In this document: positions 17,129 through 25,631 of the stretch, piece by piece
Layout: each line of letters opens with the position of its first letter
Numbering within the stretch: the first letter of the stretch is position 1
NCBI RefSeq assembly: GCF_901873445.1
Contig: NZ_CABFLN010000003.1
Coordinates: forward strand, 1 to 58,902
Origin: Gemella haemolysans
GTDB taxonomy: Bacteria > Bacillota > Bacilli > Staphylococcales > Gemellaceae
Length of the DNA stretch: 58,902 nt
Direction of reading: 5' to 3'
The notes under the pieces: model-generated
What the model was told of the DNA's origin: nothing
Databases searched by the model: none
Seen by the model: only the letters and a program-made list of their open reading frames with translations
Made by a program: the position numbers and the translations under genes

Positions 17129-17707
17129 ATGAAAAAATTGACAATACTTAGCGCAACTCTTCTTAGTAGTGCTCTTATTTTAAGTGCATGCTCAAGTTCT
17201 TCTGAAAAGAAAGAAGAGACAAATAAACAAACTTCTACATCTTCATCTAGTGAAACTAAAGCTACTCAAGCTTTTGATTTTACAGCAATGGATAAAGATG
17301 AAAAAACTGTAAAACTTAGTGATTTTAAAGGTAAAAAAGTCTATATTAACATGTGGGCAAGCTGGTGTGGACCTTGTATGAGAGAAATTCCAGAATTAGA
17401 AAAAGTTTATCAAAAATATAAAGATAATAAAGATATCGTCTTTCTATCAATGACTTCACCTAATGATGCGGAATTTAAAAACCAAAGTCCACAAGATAAA
17501 AGTAAAGATGTAATTCTTAAAAAAGCAAAAGAACTTGGTGCAACTTATCCTGTTCTTTTCGATGTTAACGATCGCTTCATCATAAACTACGCAATTCGTT
17601 CATTCCCTACCCACATTTTAATTAATAGTGATGGTACTTTTGAAACTAGAATTGCTGGGGCTGTTACTGAAGAATCACTAACAAAAGAAATAGAAAAACT
17701 TAAATAA
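17129..17707 (+). CDS. TlpA/ResA-like thioredoxin lipoprotein
   Basis: The 192-residue product has a lipoprotein signal with lipobox LSAC (Cys around residue 21), a Ser/Lys/Thr linker and a thioredoxin fold with active site WCGPC (Cys80 and Cys83) and a cis-Pro segment FPTHILI. It should accept electrons from the CcdA protein upstream and reduce surface disulfides or supply a sulfoxide reductase. ATG at 17129 follows GGAGG by nine bases; the in-frame TTG at 17114 overlaps that site and is rejected. Confidence 0.88.
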   Translation: MKKLTILSATLLSSALILSACSSSSEKKEETNKQTSTSSSSETKATQAFDFTAMDKDEKTVKLSDFKGKKVYINMWASWCGPCMREIPELEKVYQKYKDNKDIVFLSMTSPNDAEFKNQSPQDKSKDVILKKAKELGATYPVLFDVNDRFIINYAIRSFPTHILINSDGTFETRIAGAVTEESLTKEIEKLK

Positions 17708-17714
17708 TAAAAAT

Positions 17715-17787
17715 ATCCGAATCTAATTTATTTATACACATCTATAGATTAATTTTCTATAAGACCATGTAATTATTAGATTCGGAT
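17715..17787. terminator. Bidirectional terminator between convergent genes
   Basis: A perfect 13-bp repeat, ATCCGAATCTAAT (17715-17727) and ATTAGATTCGGAT (17775-17787), has T-rich sequence after the plus arm and on the opposite strand. It separates the thioredoxin gene from the hydrolase gene. Confidence 0.75.
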
Positions 17788-17828
17788 TTTATTTTATACA
17801 AAGACTCATTGCTAGGTCATACTCCAAC

Positions 17829-18641
17829 TTAACTCATCAACCACTCTTCCAATAACTTCTCATGAAGATTTTTCTCTTCGCAATCGAAAACAACAACTCT
17901 TTTTCGTTTAAATAAATTAGCTAGCTTCTTATGAATAACAATATTTCGCTCATCATCTAAACTCGAATAACCAAAATAAATCTCCGTTTCAACATCCTCT
18001 GCATAATTTAACACATCAATTTTTTCTAACATCTCTAATAAGTAGTCCTCTTTTTCAGGATAATTACGATTATATTCTCGAATACCATCATAAACTCCTA
18101 CATCAAGATTATTATCAAAAATATATCTAAAATCTACATTTTGAACATTTGAAATGACCAAATTTTGAACTTTCTTACCTACCGCTGCTGCGACAATTCC
18201 TATAGCTGCTCCTTGTCCTTTAGCAACGATAGTCACTTGGAAATTGGGAAACTCCTTCTTAAGTATATCCACTAAATCTATCCCATCTTGATACGCATAA
18301 TTATAATATAAATTATCCTCACTATTATTATTTAAAAATGGAGAATATATTGAAGCTGGTTGCTTATTTTCACTTCTTCCTCTATCTCCCCTAACATGAA
18401 GTGTCGCACACCCATAACCCAAGGCACAATATTTCATGAGATTCACCTCACTACTCGGTACTTCCTCATAATCTGGAATTTCTAATATTAGTCCTTTGTT
18501 ATTATCTTTTTTCACAACAAGTTCGGTATGAATTTTTGAATTATCTATGGCATCAAATTCAATCGACAATAATTGCATCTCTGCATAATCTTTTAAAATA
18601 CTAACCTTATAATCTACTTTTCGTTCTCTCTCTAATTTCAT
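17829..18641 (-). CDS. AXE1-like alpha/beta hydrolase lacking the nucleophile
   Basis: The 270-residue product follows the acetyl-xylan-esterase/cephalosporin-deacetylase (AXE1) layout, with an RGDRGRSEN block near residue 86 and a YQDGIDLVDIL helix. The nucleophile elbow, normally GGSQGG, reads AKGQGA (about residue 141), so Ser is replaced by Gly. Candidate Asp (SSLDDERN) and His (NLHEKL) remain. It may be a non-catalytic relative, or I may be misaligning the elbow. It lies next to the sialic acid transporter on the same strand, and such esterases occur in other sialic acid loci, where O-acetyl removal would fit. Confidence 0.7.
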   Translation of the reverse strand: MKLERERKVDYKVSILKDYAEMQLLSIEFDAIDNSKIHTELVVKKDNNKGLILEIPDYEEVPSSEVNLMKYCALGYGCATLHVRGDRGRSENKQPASIYSPFLNNNSEDNLYYNYAYQDGIDLVDILKKEFPNFQVTIVAKGQGAAIGIVAAAVGKKVQNLVISNVQNVDFRYIFDNNLDVGVYDGIREYNRNYPEKEDYLLEMLEKIDVLNYAEDVETEIYFGYSSLDDERNIVIHKKLANLFKRKRVVVFDCEEKNLHEKLLEEWLMS

Positions 18642-18744
18642 TCTCTCACCTTCCTACCCCGTATTTCAATACAATTATACCTCAACAAGATTTAGAAAGA
18701 CAGTATCCTAACTCATTGTCTCAAAACTCTAATAAACTATCATA

Positions 18745-18785
18745 AAAAGAACAATCCCCGACTTTTACATCGAGGTTTGTTCTTC
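18745..18785 (-). terminator. Terminator of the transporter gene
   Basis: On the minus strand AAGAACAAACCTCGA pairs with TCGGGGATTGTTCTT and is followed by TTTATG. Confidence 0.75.
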
Positions 18786-18821
18786 GTAAGTTTGTTATAT
18801 TTTATTTAAGGTCTTTGCTTA

Positions 18822-20375
18822 TTATTTTTCTTCTTTTACGTATTCTTGATCTTTAGTGTGAATAGTAAGTCCAGTGATATTTTTAGTAGATTTGAAGAAG
18901 AAACTACAAACATATCCGAATACTAATGCACTTAAGAATGAGAATCCTGAGAAGATAAATGGACTTTGTTTAGCATAAGTTGTAAAGTCTTGGATGTACC
19001 AACATACAACACCTGCTACTAATAATCCTAATAGTGCTCCTGCTCCGTTTGCACGTTTAGTAAAGATACCAAGTGCAAATGTACCAGCTAAAGGCACTCC
19101 TAGAAGTCCGATATATTTAAGGAATAAATCCCAAGTTTCTTTTTGGTTAGTGTTAACAAAGTATAATGCTGCAATTGTTCCAAGTACACCTGCTACAATA
19201 ATGATAACACGAGCTAATAGAACGTCTTGTTTAGCATCTTTACTTAGTCCGAAGAAACGTTGTTTAATATCAACTGTGATACAAGCAGAAATTGAGTTTA
19301 AGCTTGATGCGATAGTTGATTGAGCAGCTGCTAAAATAGCTGCGATAACTAATCCAGCGATACCAGCTGGTAATGCTGTTAAGATGAAGTAAGGTACTAA
19401 AGCTGTTGTGTTAGCTGCTTTACCTACTACTTCAGCGTTCATGAAGTCTGGTAATTTAGTTACAGCGTGGCTACCTTTGTAGAAGCTGTAAAGAACTGTT
19501 CCCATTCCATAGAAAATTGGAATAGAGATGAATGCTAATAATCCGTTAGTCCAAAGTGATTTATTAGTTTCTTCTACTGATTCAGTAGTACTATAACGTT
19601 GAACTACGTCTTGAGAAGCTGTGTATTGTTGTAAACTGTTAAATACTGATCCAATAAAGATGATTGGAATAGTAGATGCAGTTAATGACCAATTAAATTT
19701 CTCAGCAGTTACAATTTTACCATTTGCTAAAGCATCTTGAGTAATGTGTCCGAATCCACCTACGTGGTAAGCTCCTAAGATGATTACTAAAACAGCTCCT
19801 CCAAGTAAAATAATACCTTGGATAACGTCTGTCCAAATAACCCCTTCTACCCCTCCTAAGAATGAGTAAACTACACAAAGTAATCCGATTACCGCACACA
19901 CTAAGAATGGATTAAGTGTCGATACTGATGTAATCGCAACTGTTGGTAAATAAATAACGATAGCTACACGTCCAATATGGAATAGTGAGAATAACACACT
20001 TCCTACTACACGTACACTAGGATTAAAACGTTCTTCTAAATATTCATACGCTGTCGTTACATTTAATTTTCTAAAGAATGGAACATAGTAGTGAATTAAT
20101 ATCGGAATAATCGCGATAATTGAAAAGTTCCCTGCTGCATATGTCCAGTCTCCGTTGAATGCTTTTTCCGGTGTCGCCATAAATGTAATGGCTGATAATG
20201 TTGTTGCATAAATTGAGAATCCTACTGCCCAAGATGGAATATTCCCACCAGCTTTAAAGAATTCGTCCGTGCTTTCACCTGCTTTTTTAGTGAAATACAC
20301 CCCTATACCTAGCATAGCTATTAAGTAAATTCCTAATACTATACTATTAAGTGTACCAAATCCTATTTTGTCCAT
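18822..20375 (-). CDS. nanT: Sodium:solute symporter, probable sialic acid transporter
   Basis: The 517-residue product has about 13 membrane segments of the SSS (SLC5) family, including the signature-like region GGVEGVIWTDVIQG and the N-terminal ATTLSAITFMATP segment. Related SSS carriers import N-acetylneuraminate in staphylococci. The substrate is inferred from the upstream nanA and the surrounding pathway genes. AGGAGGGG precedes ATG. It is cotranscribed with nanA across a 139-base gap containing a stable hairpin, which may lower its expression relative to nanA. Confidence 0.85.
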   Translation of the reverse strand: MDKIGFGTLNSIVLGIYLIAMLGIGVYFTKKAGESTDEFFKAGGNIPSWAVGFSIYATTLSAITFMATPEKAFNGDWTYAAGNFSIIAIIPILIHYYVPFFRKLNVTTAYEYLEERFNPSVRVVGSVLFSLFHIGRVAIVIYLPTVAITSVSTLNPFLVCAVIGLLCVVYSFLGGVEGVIWTDVIQGIILLGGAVLVIILGAYHVGGFGHITQDALANGKIVTAEKFNWSLTASTIPIIFIGSVFNSLQQYTASQDVVQRYSTTESVEETNKSLWTNGLLAFISIPIFYGMGTVLYSFYKGSHAVTKLPDFMNAEVVGKAANTTALVPYFILTALPAGIAGLVIAAILAAAQSTIASSLNSISACITVDIKQRFFGLSKDAKQDVLLARVIIIVAGVLGTIAALYFVNTNQKETWDLFLKYIGLLGVPLAGTFALGIFTKRANGAGALLGLLVAGVVCWYIQDFTTYAKQSPFIFSGFSFLSALVFGYVCSFFFKSTKNITGLTIHTKDQEYVKEEK

Positions 20376-20440
20376 GGTACTCCCCTCCTATTTTGCTGTT
20401 TTTGTTTAATAATATTTTTTGTTATAGAAAGATTTTTCTA

Positions 20441-20469
20441 TTTAGGAAGGAGGAGCTTTGCTCCTCTTT
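20441..20469 (-). promoter_or_regulatory. Intercistronic hairpin between nanA and nanT
   Basis: GGAAAGAGGAGC and GCTCCTCCTTCC pair around AAA (one mismatch). There is no T-run, so it is more likely an mRNA processing or stability element than a terminator. Confidence 0.5.
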
Positions 20470-20514
20470 CCTGGCCCCTAATTTTACCTCTAATATACCC
20501 CTTATTATTAAAAA

Positions 20515-21393
20515 TTATAGGTTATAATCTTTAACTAATTTTTCAACTTCAGCTAATTTAGCTGGATCGAATGATTTCATAGGTTTTTTACAAGTTCCTG
20601 CATCAATACCTTTAACTTTAAGGATTTCTTTAAGTGTTTGGTATAATCCTAATTCTAGAACTTTTTCAATTACATCATTTGCTTCGTGTTGAAGTTCATA
20701 AGCTTCTGCAACTTTACCTTCTTTAGCAAGTCTGAAGATTTCTTTACTTCTTTGCCCATTAACATTGTATGTAGAACCGATAGCTCCGTCTACTCCAGTA
20801 ATTGCAGCTTGAACTAACATTTCATCGAATCCTGACCAGATAAGTTTGTCAGGGAATCTTCTTCTGAATCTTTCTAATTGATAGAAGTCTGCAGCAGTAT
20901 ATTTAACCCCGATAACTTTTTCATCTTCGAATAATTCAGAGAATTGATCTAAACTAATTTTAACCCCTGTTAAGAATGGGATGTAGTAAAGAATCATGCT
21001 GTTATCTGTAGCATCAATGATTGTTTTGTAGTAGTGTTTAATTTCGTTAAATGATAGTGGGTAGTAGAATGGAGTAACTGCTGATAATGAATCATATCCT
21101 AATTCTGTAGCGTATTTAGCTAATTCTACCGCTTCATTTAAATCTAATGATCCTACTTGAGCGATAAGTTTAACTCTGTCCCCTACTACTTCTTTTACAA
21201 ATTTAAAGATTTGTTTTTTTTGAGCAGTGTTTAATAAGAAGTTTTCCCCACTACTTCCATTAACATATAATCCATCAACTTTACTTACGTTAATGTTGTG
21301 CTCAATAACTTGTCTTAATCCTTCTTCTTTAACCTCACCATTTTCATCAAATGGAATCAGTAAAGCCGAGTAAATTCCTTTTAAATCTTTCAT
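20515..21393 (-). CDS. nanA: N-acetylneuraminate lyase
   Basis: The 292-residue product is a dihydrodipicolinate-synthase-fold aldolase that splits N-acetylneuraminate into N-acetylmannosamine and pyruvate. Visible markers are the carboxylate-binding GSSGEN motif (about residue 46), the catalytic Tyr in YYIPFLTGV (about 136) and the Schiff-base Lys in [10 protein letters not shown] (about 163). GGAGG precedes ATG. It is the first gene of the nanA-nanT transcript and has a strong promoter with an operator shared with gntR-nanE. Confidence 0.93.
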   Translation of the reverse strand: MKDLKGIYSALLIPFDENGEVKEEGLRQVIEHNINVSKVDGLYVNGSSGENFLLNTAQKKQIFKFVKEVVGDRVKLIAQVGSLDLNEAVELAKYATELGYDSLSAVTPFYYPLSFNEIKHYYKTIIDATDNSMILYYIPFLTGVKISLDQFSELFEDEKVIGVKYTAADFYQLERFRRRFPDKLIWSGFDEMLVQAAITGVDGAIGSTYNVNGQRSKEIFRLAKEGKVAEAYELQHEANDVIEKVLELGLYQTLKEILKVKGIDAGTCKKPMKSFDPAKLAEVEKLVKDYNL

Positions 21394-21447
21394 TGTTATA
21401 ACCTCCGTATATTTGTTTTTATTTTAATTTTAATTTCGTGCATTTAT

Positions 21448-21504
21448 TTAACACATTAAATTTTAATACACTTATATTGTAAAACGTTTTCTACAGTTTG
21501 TCAA
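21448..21504 (-). promoter_or_regulatory. nanA promoter with operator and cre-like spacer
   Basis: On the minus strand TTGACA (21499-21504) and TACAAT (21476-21481) are 17 bases apart. The spacer carries GTAGAAAACGTTTTAC, a palindrome close to a CcpA cre site but with two departures from consensus. Just downstream of the -10, 21448-21468 matches 21 of 21 bases with 24850-24870 above gntR. The rest of 21505-21763 holds the manA terminator and a partial operator-like word near 21637. Confidence 0.75.
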
Positions 21505-21704
21505 TAGAAAAAAAGAAAATTAAAATATTTTTTGAAAACCTTTGGCACCTTATATTGATAAAGTAGTATCCACTATTACTTCACTTCCATAAATCGCCTT
21601 TTAGGTATTTATCTCTCATCGCAATATAGAAGTCAATTATTTAATACATTAAAATACTTTAACTCTTTATATCAACTCCCCTCTGACGTTAATTAGACAT
21701 AATA

Positions 21705-21745
21705 AAAAGCAATGACAAACATCTCCTTGCCATCACTTTTCTCTA
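21705..21745 (-). terminator. Terminator of manA
   Basis: On the minus strand AAAAGTGATGGCAA pairs with TTTGTCATTGCTTTTT around a short loop, giving a stem with a T-run. Confidence 0.7.
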
Positions 21746-21763
21746 TTCTATGATTAAGGGTAA

Positions 21764-22711
21764 TTATCTATCGTAACTTCCTATAAGCAGCATATCTCCA
21801 TCTAACAGACAATCGCTACATTGGGTTGTCAAAATAAAACTATCTCCTTTTTTAATATCATACACAGTATCTTCTACCTTAATACGACCTTGACCTTCTA
21901 ACACTGTGAATAAATTCCCTGTATCGTTTTTTGTTAATTCTGCCTCTCCTGATACTTCGATTTTATAAACACCAAAGTATCTTTCTTCTGCAAGTTGGGT
22001 TACTTTTATATTTCCAACTTCGTAAACTTCTTGCTCTAGTTGGACTTTTTCAAAAGGAACTTTGGTTACATCTTTTGTTTTTTCTATATGCAGTTCACGA
22101 GCATTTCCCTCTTTATCAACACGATCATAATCGTAAACTCTATATGTTGTATCAGAGTTTTGTTGCACTTCATAAATTAAGATTCCTTCTCCAATCGCAT
22201 GAAGGGTCCCTGCTGGAATATAGAAGAAATCCCCTGCTTTTACACTTTCCTCAATAAATAATTCATTCCATTGTTCAGCATCTATTTTACTATTGAACTC
22301 TTCTTTTGTTTTAGCAGTGTGTCCATATACTAATTTTGCACCTTCTTTAGCATCTAACACATACCAACACTCAGTCTTACCTAGCTCTCCATTCTCATTT
22401 ACTCGCGCATAGTCATCTTCAGGATGTACTTGAACTGACAAATTATCACTAGCATCTAAGATTTTAATCAATAATGGAAACTTATCGTAAGTTTTTTCTG
22501 TAAATAACGTAGGTTGTTTCTCGTAAGCCTCTTTTAATGTTAATCCCGCTAATTGTCCATTTATTATTTTTGAACTTCCATTATCATGAGCTGCAATTAC
22601 CCATGCTTCTCCAATATTTCCTTGTGGAATAGAAAAATTAAAACTTTCTAAATTGCGTCCTCCCCATATTCTTTCACAAAATACAGGCTCTAAAAATATA
22701 ATTTTACCCAT
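21764..22711 (-). CDS. manA: Mannose-6-phosphate isomerase, class I
   Basis: The 315-residue product belongs to the short Gram-positive class I cupin isomerases that interconvert mannose-6-P and fructose-6-P. Markers are the N-terminal ERIWGG, the metal-binding VQVHPED (about residue 96), the KTECWYVLDA segment and the PAGTLHAIGEG block with its His. AAGGAG precedes ATG. It is divergent from the ROK kinase gene. The Nan pathway also yields sugar phosphates, so its place here is metabolically sensible, although it is not itself a sialic acid enzyme. Confidence 0.9.
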   Translation of the reverse strand: MGKIIFLEPVFCERIWGGRNLESFNFSIPQGNIGEAWVIAAHDNGSSKIINGQLAGLTLKEAYEKQPTLFTEKTYDKFPLLIKILDASDNLSVQVHPEDDYARVNENGELGKTECWYVLDAKEGAKLVYGHTAKTKEEFNSKIDAEQWNELFIEESVKAGDFFYIPAGTLHAIGEGILIYEVQQNSDTTYRVYDYDRVDKEGNARELHIEKTKDVTKVPFEKVQLEQEVYEVGNIKVTQLAEERYFGVYKIEVSGEAELTKNDTGNLFTVLEGQGRIKVEDTVYDIKKGDSFILTTQCSDCLLDGDMLLIGSYDR

Positions 22712-22908
22712 TTTCTTCTCCTTATATTATATAACTACGATTTAATTATACACCAAGTAGACTACTTTATATAGCAGATGCCCTATATTTTTTTCAATAA
22801 CTTATTTTCAAAAAACCGTTTTTATGGTAATATATCGTTGTAAAGAAATTTAAAAAAATTAACAAAAATCAAAGATTGATATGTCTTTATTTAGAAAGTA
22901 GGTATAAT

Positions 22909-23772
22909 ATGTATTTAGGAATTGATATTGGTGGGACAAGTATAAAATTTGCTGTGTTTGATGACAACTACAAAATCATTCACTACGAAACTTGTAAAAC
23001 ACCTGACAACGTAACTGTAAAAATTACTGATGAGATGTTCAGAATAGCAAGCAAAATCCGTGAAACTTACAACTTCTCTGCAGCAGGAATTTCTGCAGCA
23101 GGAGTTATCGATAATGTACACATGGAAGTAATCCGTGCCGCTCCAACTATTAAAAACTACCTTGGAACTAACTTCAAACGTGACTTTGGAGATAGACTAG
23201 GTATTCCAGTATATGCTGACAACGACGTTAACTGTGCTCTACTTGGTGAACAATGGCTTGGTGGAGCTAAAGGGCTAGATGAAGTATTCTGTATGGCTTT
23301 AGGAACTGGAATCGGTGGTGCTTACTACTTAAACAGCCTTCCTTTCGGATCTAACTTCGGTGTTGGAGAAATCGGACAATCTGTTTATGACTTCGATACT
23401 AAAACTACATACGAACAACGTGCTTCTACTATCGCATTAGATAGAAAAATTAAAGCTGAAATGTACGAAGGGCTAAGCGTTATCGAATTCTTCGACCTTT
23501 GTAAACGTGAAGATACAACTGCATTAAAAGTGCTAGACGAATGGTTATTCGAGCTTGCTCGTGGTATCGTTAACTTACTATGTATCTTAGATCCAAAATA
23601 CATCGTAATCGGTGGTGCCGTATCTGCTCAAGGTGATTACTTATTAAATAAACTTGAAGCTAAAGTACGTGAACTACACCCAATCGAAAATAACCAAACT
23701 AAATTCCTAGCAGCTGAATTAGGAAACGATGCAGCTCTATACGGAGCTATCAGCCCATTTGTAGAAAAATAA
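22909..23772 (+). CDS. nanK: ROK-family sugar kinase, probable N-acetylmannosamine kinase
   Basis: The 287-residue product has the ROK/ASKHA signatures: phosphate-binding DIGGTSIKFAVFD at the N-terminus, ADNDVNCALLGEQ with the catalytic Asp, and GTGIGG. The usual ROK zinc motif CxCGxxGCxE is missing, and the site reads EIGQSVYDFDTKTTYEQRAS. Between nanA and nanE the expected missing step is phosphorylation of N-acetylmannosamine, so nanK is the natural assignment by context. ATG at 22909 gives the typical DIGGT start; a longer reading from 22876 adds residues before it. Confidence 0.8.
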   Translation: MYLGIDIGGTSIKFAVFDDNYKIIHYETCKTPDNVTVKITDEMFRIASKIRETYNFSAAGISAAGVIDNVHMEVIRAAPTIKNYLGTNFKRDFGDRLGIPVYADNDVNCALLGEQWLGGAKGLDEVFCMALGTGIGGAYYLNSLPFGSNFGVGEIGQSVYDFDTKTTYEQRASTIALDRKIKAEMYEGLSVIEFFDLCKREDTTALKVLDEWLFELARGIVNLLCILDPKYIVIGGAVSAQGDYLLNKLEAKVRELHPIENNQTKFLAAELGNDAALYGAISPFVEK

Positions 23773-23774
23773 AA

Positions 23775-23819
23775 TATTAAAACTTATCCCCTCTTTACCT
23801 AAAAAGTAAGGAGGGGCTT
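23775..23819 (+). terminator. nanK terminator, first copy of a 45-bp repeat
   Basis: CCCCTC and GAGGGG, with TTTAC/GTAA-type inner pairing, form the stem, followed by CTTGTTTCTATT. The same 45 bases recur at 24681-24725 after fic. Confidence 0.85.
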
Positions 23820-23888
23820 GTTTCTATTGTATTTCAATAGCTAATAATATATAATAAAAGTGAAAAACATTATTAAGGAGACATTGTT

Positions 23889-24071
23889 ATGAATTTAGAC
23901 CTAAACGAAAATGAACTAACTATCATGGGAATTAAATTTGATAATATTAAAGATTTTAAAAGTGTCTGGTATGCCCTTAGTACAAACATCATTGAAGGAT
24001 GGACACCGTCATCCAACGATGTTCTCGAATTAAAGAATAAACTTACTTCAATTTCAAAAAAACATGAGTAG
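23889..24071 (+). CDS. VbhA-like antitoxin of a Fic toxin
   Basis: The 60-residue product contains ALSTNIIEGWTPS (about residues 29-41), in which TNIIEG fits the inhibitory motif (S/T)xxxE(G/N). That motif's Glu reaches into the Fic active site and blocks ATP in VbhA-type antitoxins. The following WTPS also recalls the family. AAGGAG precedes ATG, and the gene overlaps fic by eight bases, so the pair is translationally coupled. It is shorter than typical antitoxins but keeps the essential helix. Confidence 0.8.
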   Translation: MNLDLNENELTIMGIKFDNIKDFKSVWYALSTNIIEGWTPSSNDVLELKNKLTSISKKHE

Positions 24072-24675
24072 AAATAAATACGAAGAATATACATATATAG
24101 ATTATGATAATATCTATACCTATCCAGACACTAATATCCTTATAAACAAATTTAATGAAAAATCATTAGAATCGTTAAAAAAGAAAGAATACTCTCTAGT
24201 GGCTAACAAAATACTAGAATTATACCTTCAACCTATCTTAGTTCATTCTATATCTGATATTTATAAAATACATAAATTTTTATTCTCAGACATATATTGG
24301 TGGGCTGGACAATATAGAAAAGTTAATATTTCTAAAAATAATAAACCCTTTATCCCTATTCAATCTTTTCCTACAGCTGAGAACTATATTAATTACTTAA
24401 TTTCAAATTATCACAGAAATGCTCATAGCAAAGAAGAAATTTCTAGTGAACTAGCTAATATTTTAGATAACCTTAATTACTTTCATCCGTTTAGAGAAGG
24501 AAATGGACGTACCCAAAGAGAGGTAATTCGTGTCTTGGCGTTAATGAAGAATTACGAAGCTATAATTAATGTTGGAACAGATGATAATATATACAACCTC
24601 TATATGGACGGCACTGTATACAGTGATAAAACTAAATTAAAAATTCTATTTGACAATATCCTAAAAAAAATATAA
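24064..24675 (+). CDS. fic: Fic-domain AMP-transferase toxin
   Basis: The 203-residue product carries the full active motif HPFREGNGRTQR (about residues 139-150), with catalytic His and all nucleotide-binding residues. An N-terminal helical part contains the beta-hairpin flap region (WWAGQYRKVNISK) that aligns targets. Such class I Fic enzymes AMPylate proteins such as gyrase and topoisomerase IV in known cases; the target here is unknown. It starts inside the antitoxin gene with no ribosome site of its own. The pair sits inside the sialic acid locus between two identical terminators, which suggests insertion. Confidence 0.88.
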   Translation: MSRNKYEEYTYIDYDNIYTYPDTNILINKFNEKSLESLKKKEYSLVANKILELYLQPILVHSISDIYKIHKFLFSDIYWWAGQYRKVNISKNNKPFIPIQSFPTAENYINYLISNYHRNAHSKEEISSELANILDNLNYFHPFREGNGRTQREVIRVLALMKNYEAIINVGTDDNIYNLYMDGTVYSDKTKLKILFDNILKKI

Positions 24676-24680
24676 TAGGT

Positions 24681-24725
24681 TATTAAAACTTATCCCCTCT
24701 TTACCTAAAAAGTAAGGAGGGGCTT
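24681..24725 (+). terminator. fic terminator, second copy of the 45-bp repeat
   Basis: Identical over 45 bases to 23775-23819 and followed by TGTTTTTTC. The two copies lie 906 bases apart in direct orientation and bracket the toxin-antitoxin pair. Confidence 0.85.
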
Positions 24726-24810
24726 TGTTTTTTCATCAATATCTCTCTAGTTCTAATATTCCAACTTATGCAACCGTTTAAATTTTTTCTAATATTATTA
24801 AAAATTTTTC

Positions 24811-24870
24811 TTTACAAAGTTCATGATAAGTGATAATATAAATTTAAGTTAACACATTAAATTTTAATAA
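24811..24870 (+). promoter_or_regulatory. gntR-nanE promoter and operator
   Basis: TTTACA (24811-24816) and TAATAT (24834-24839) are 17 bases apart. The operator 24850-24870 repeats the one at nanA in opposite orientation relative to transcription. It begins 10 bases after the -10, so it overlaps the likely start of transcription. Confidence 0.7.
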
Positions 24871-24907
24871 ACCTAGTTTTATATAAATTAGCCAAGGAGG
24901 GATCAAC

Positions 24908-25612
24908 TTGAAAAAATACGAAAAGATTATAAATGACATCATTTTAAAGATACAAACGGGTATTTTTAAAGAAGGTGAACAACTCTATACAGAAAAAGAG
25001 ATAAAAGAAATATATAATGTTAGTAGTACTACTGCAGTACGTGTTCTTAACGAACTAGAATCTGCTGGGTATATTTTTAGAGTTCAAGGTAAAGGAAGTT
25101 TCGTGAATAAAACATTAGTTAACAAAAAAGTTTTAGTTACAGAAAATAACAACTTCCACAAACACTTTAAAGAATCAGTATCTGAACACTCTGAAGTTAT
25201 CGAAGCTGAAATTATTCAAGATAAAGAGCTTTGTGCAAAACTAAAATTAAAAAATCAAAAACTTCTAAAAGTTGCCCGTATAAAATATATCGGTAATATC
25301 GCATGGGCTCATCAAACAAACTATATTCCAATTAAATATTTACCTGATGTCAATATTAATGATATAGATAGTTTTAAAGAGCTTGCGACTATGATTAGAA
25401 AAAAATATCGTATAGATATTCACCAAGAAAAATCTAAAAAAATTATGAACGTTATAGTTGATACTCCTGAAGAAGTTGCCAAATTTATCGCAAAAGACGA
25501 TGAACCATGTTTTGAATTCGATAGGTACACTTACTTCGGTGATGGCAAAATTTTCGAATATGTAAAAATATATATAAATTATAAATACTACAGCTTAACC
25601 ATTAAAGATTAA
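24908..25612 (+). CDS. GntR/HutC-family regulator with UTRA domain
   Basis: The 234-residue product has a winged-helix GntR domain (about residues 1-68: EGEQLYTEKEI, SSTTAVRVLNELESAGYI, GKGSFV) and a UTRA ligand-binding domain (about 85-230). Family members bind sugar phosphates or amino sugars. It starts at TTG, preceded by a strong AGGAGGG at good spacing. It is cotranscribed with nanE. The shared operator at its own promoter and at nanA suggests that it represses both, with N-acetylmannosamine-6-P or a related intermediate as inducer (inferred). It is not related to RpiR-type NanR of staphylococci. Confidence 0.85.
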   Translation: MKKYEKIINDIILKIQTGIFKEGEQLYTEKEIKEIYNVSSTTAVRVLNELESAGYIFRVQGKGSFVNKTLVNKKVLVTENNNFHKHFKESVSEHSEVIEAEIIQDKELCAKLKLKNQKLLKVARIKYIGNIAWAHQTNYIPIKYLPDVNINDIDSFKELATMIRKKYRIDIHQEKSKKIMNVIVDTPEEVAKFIAKDDEPCFEFDRYTYFGDGKIFEYVKIYINYKYYSLTIKD

Positions 25613-25631
25613 GCTCTGATTGGAGTTAACT

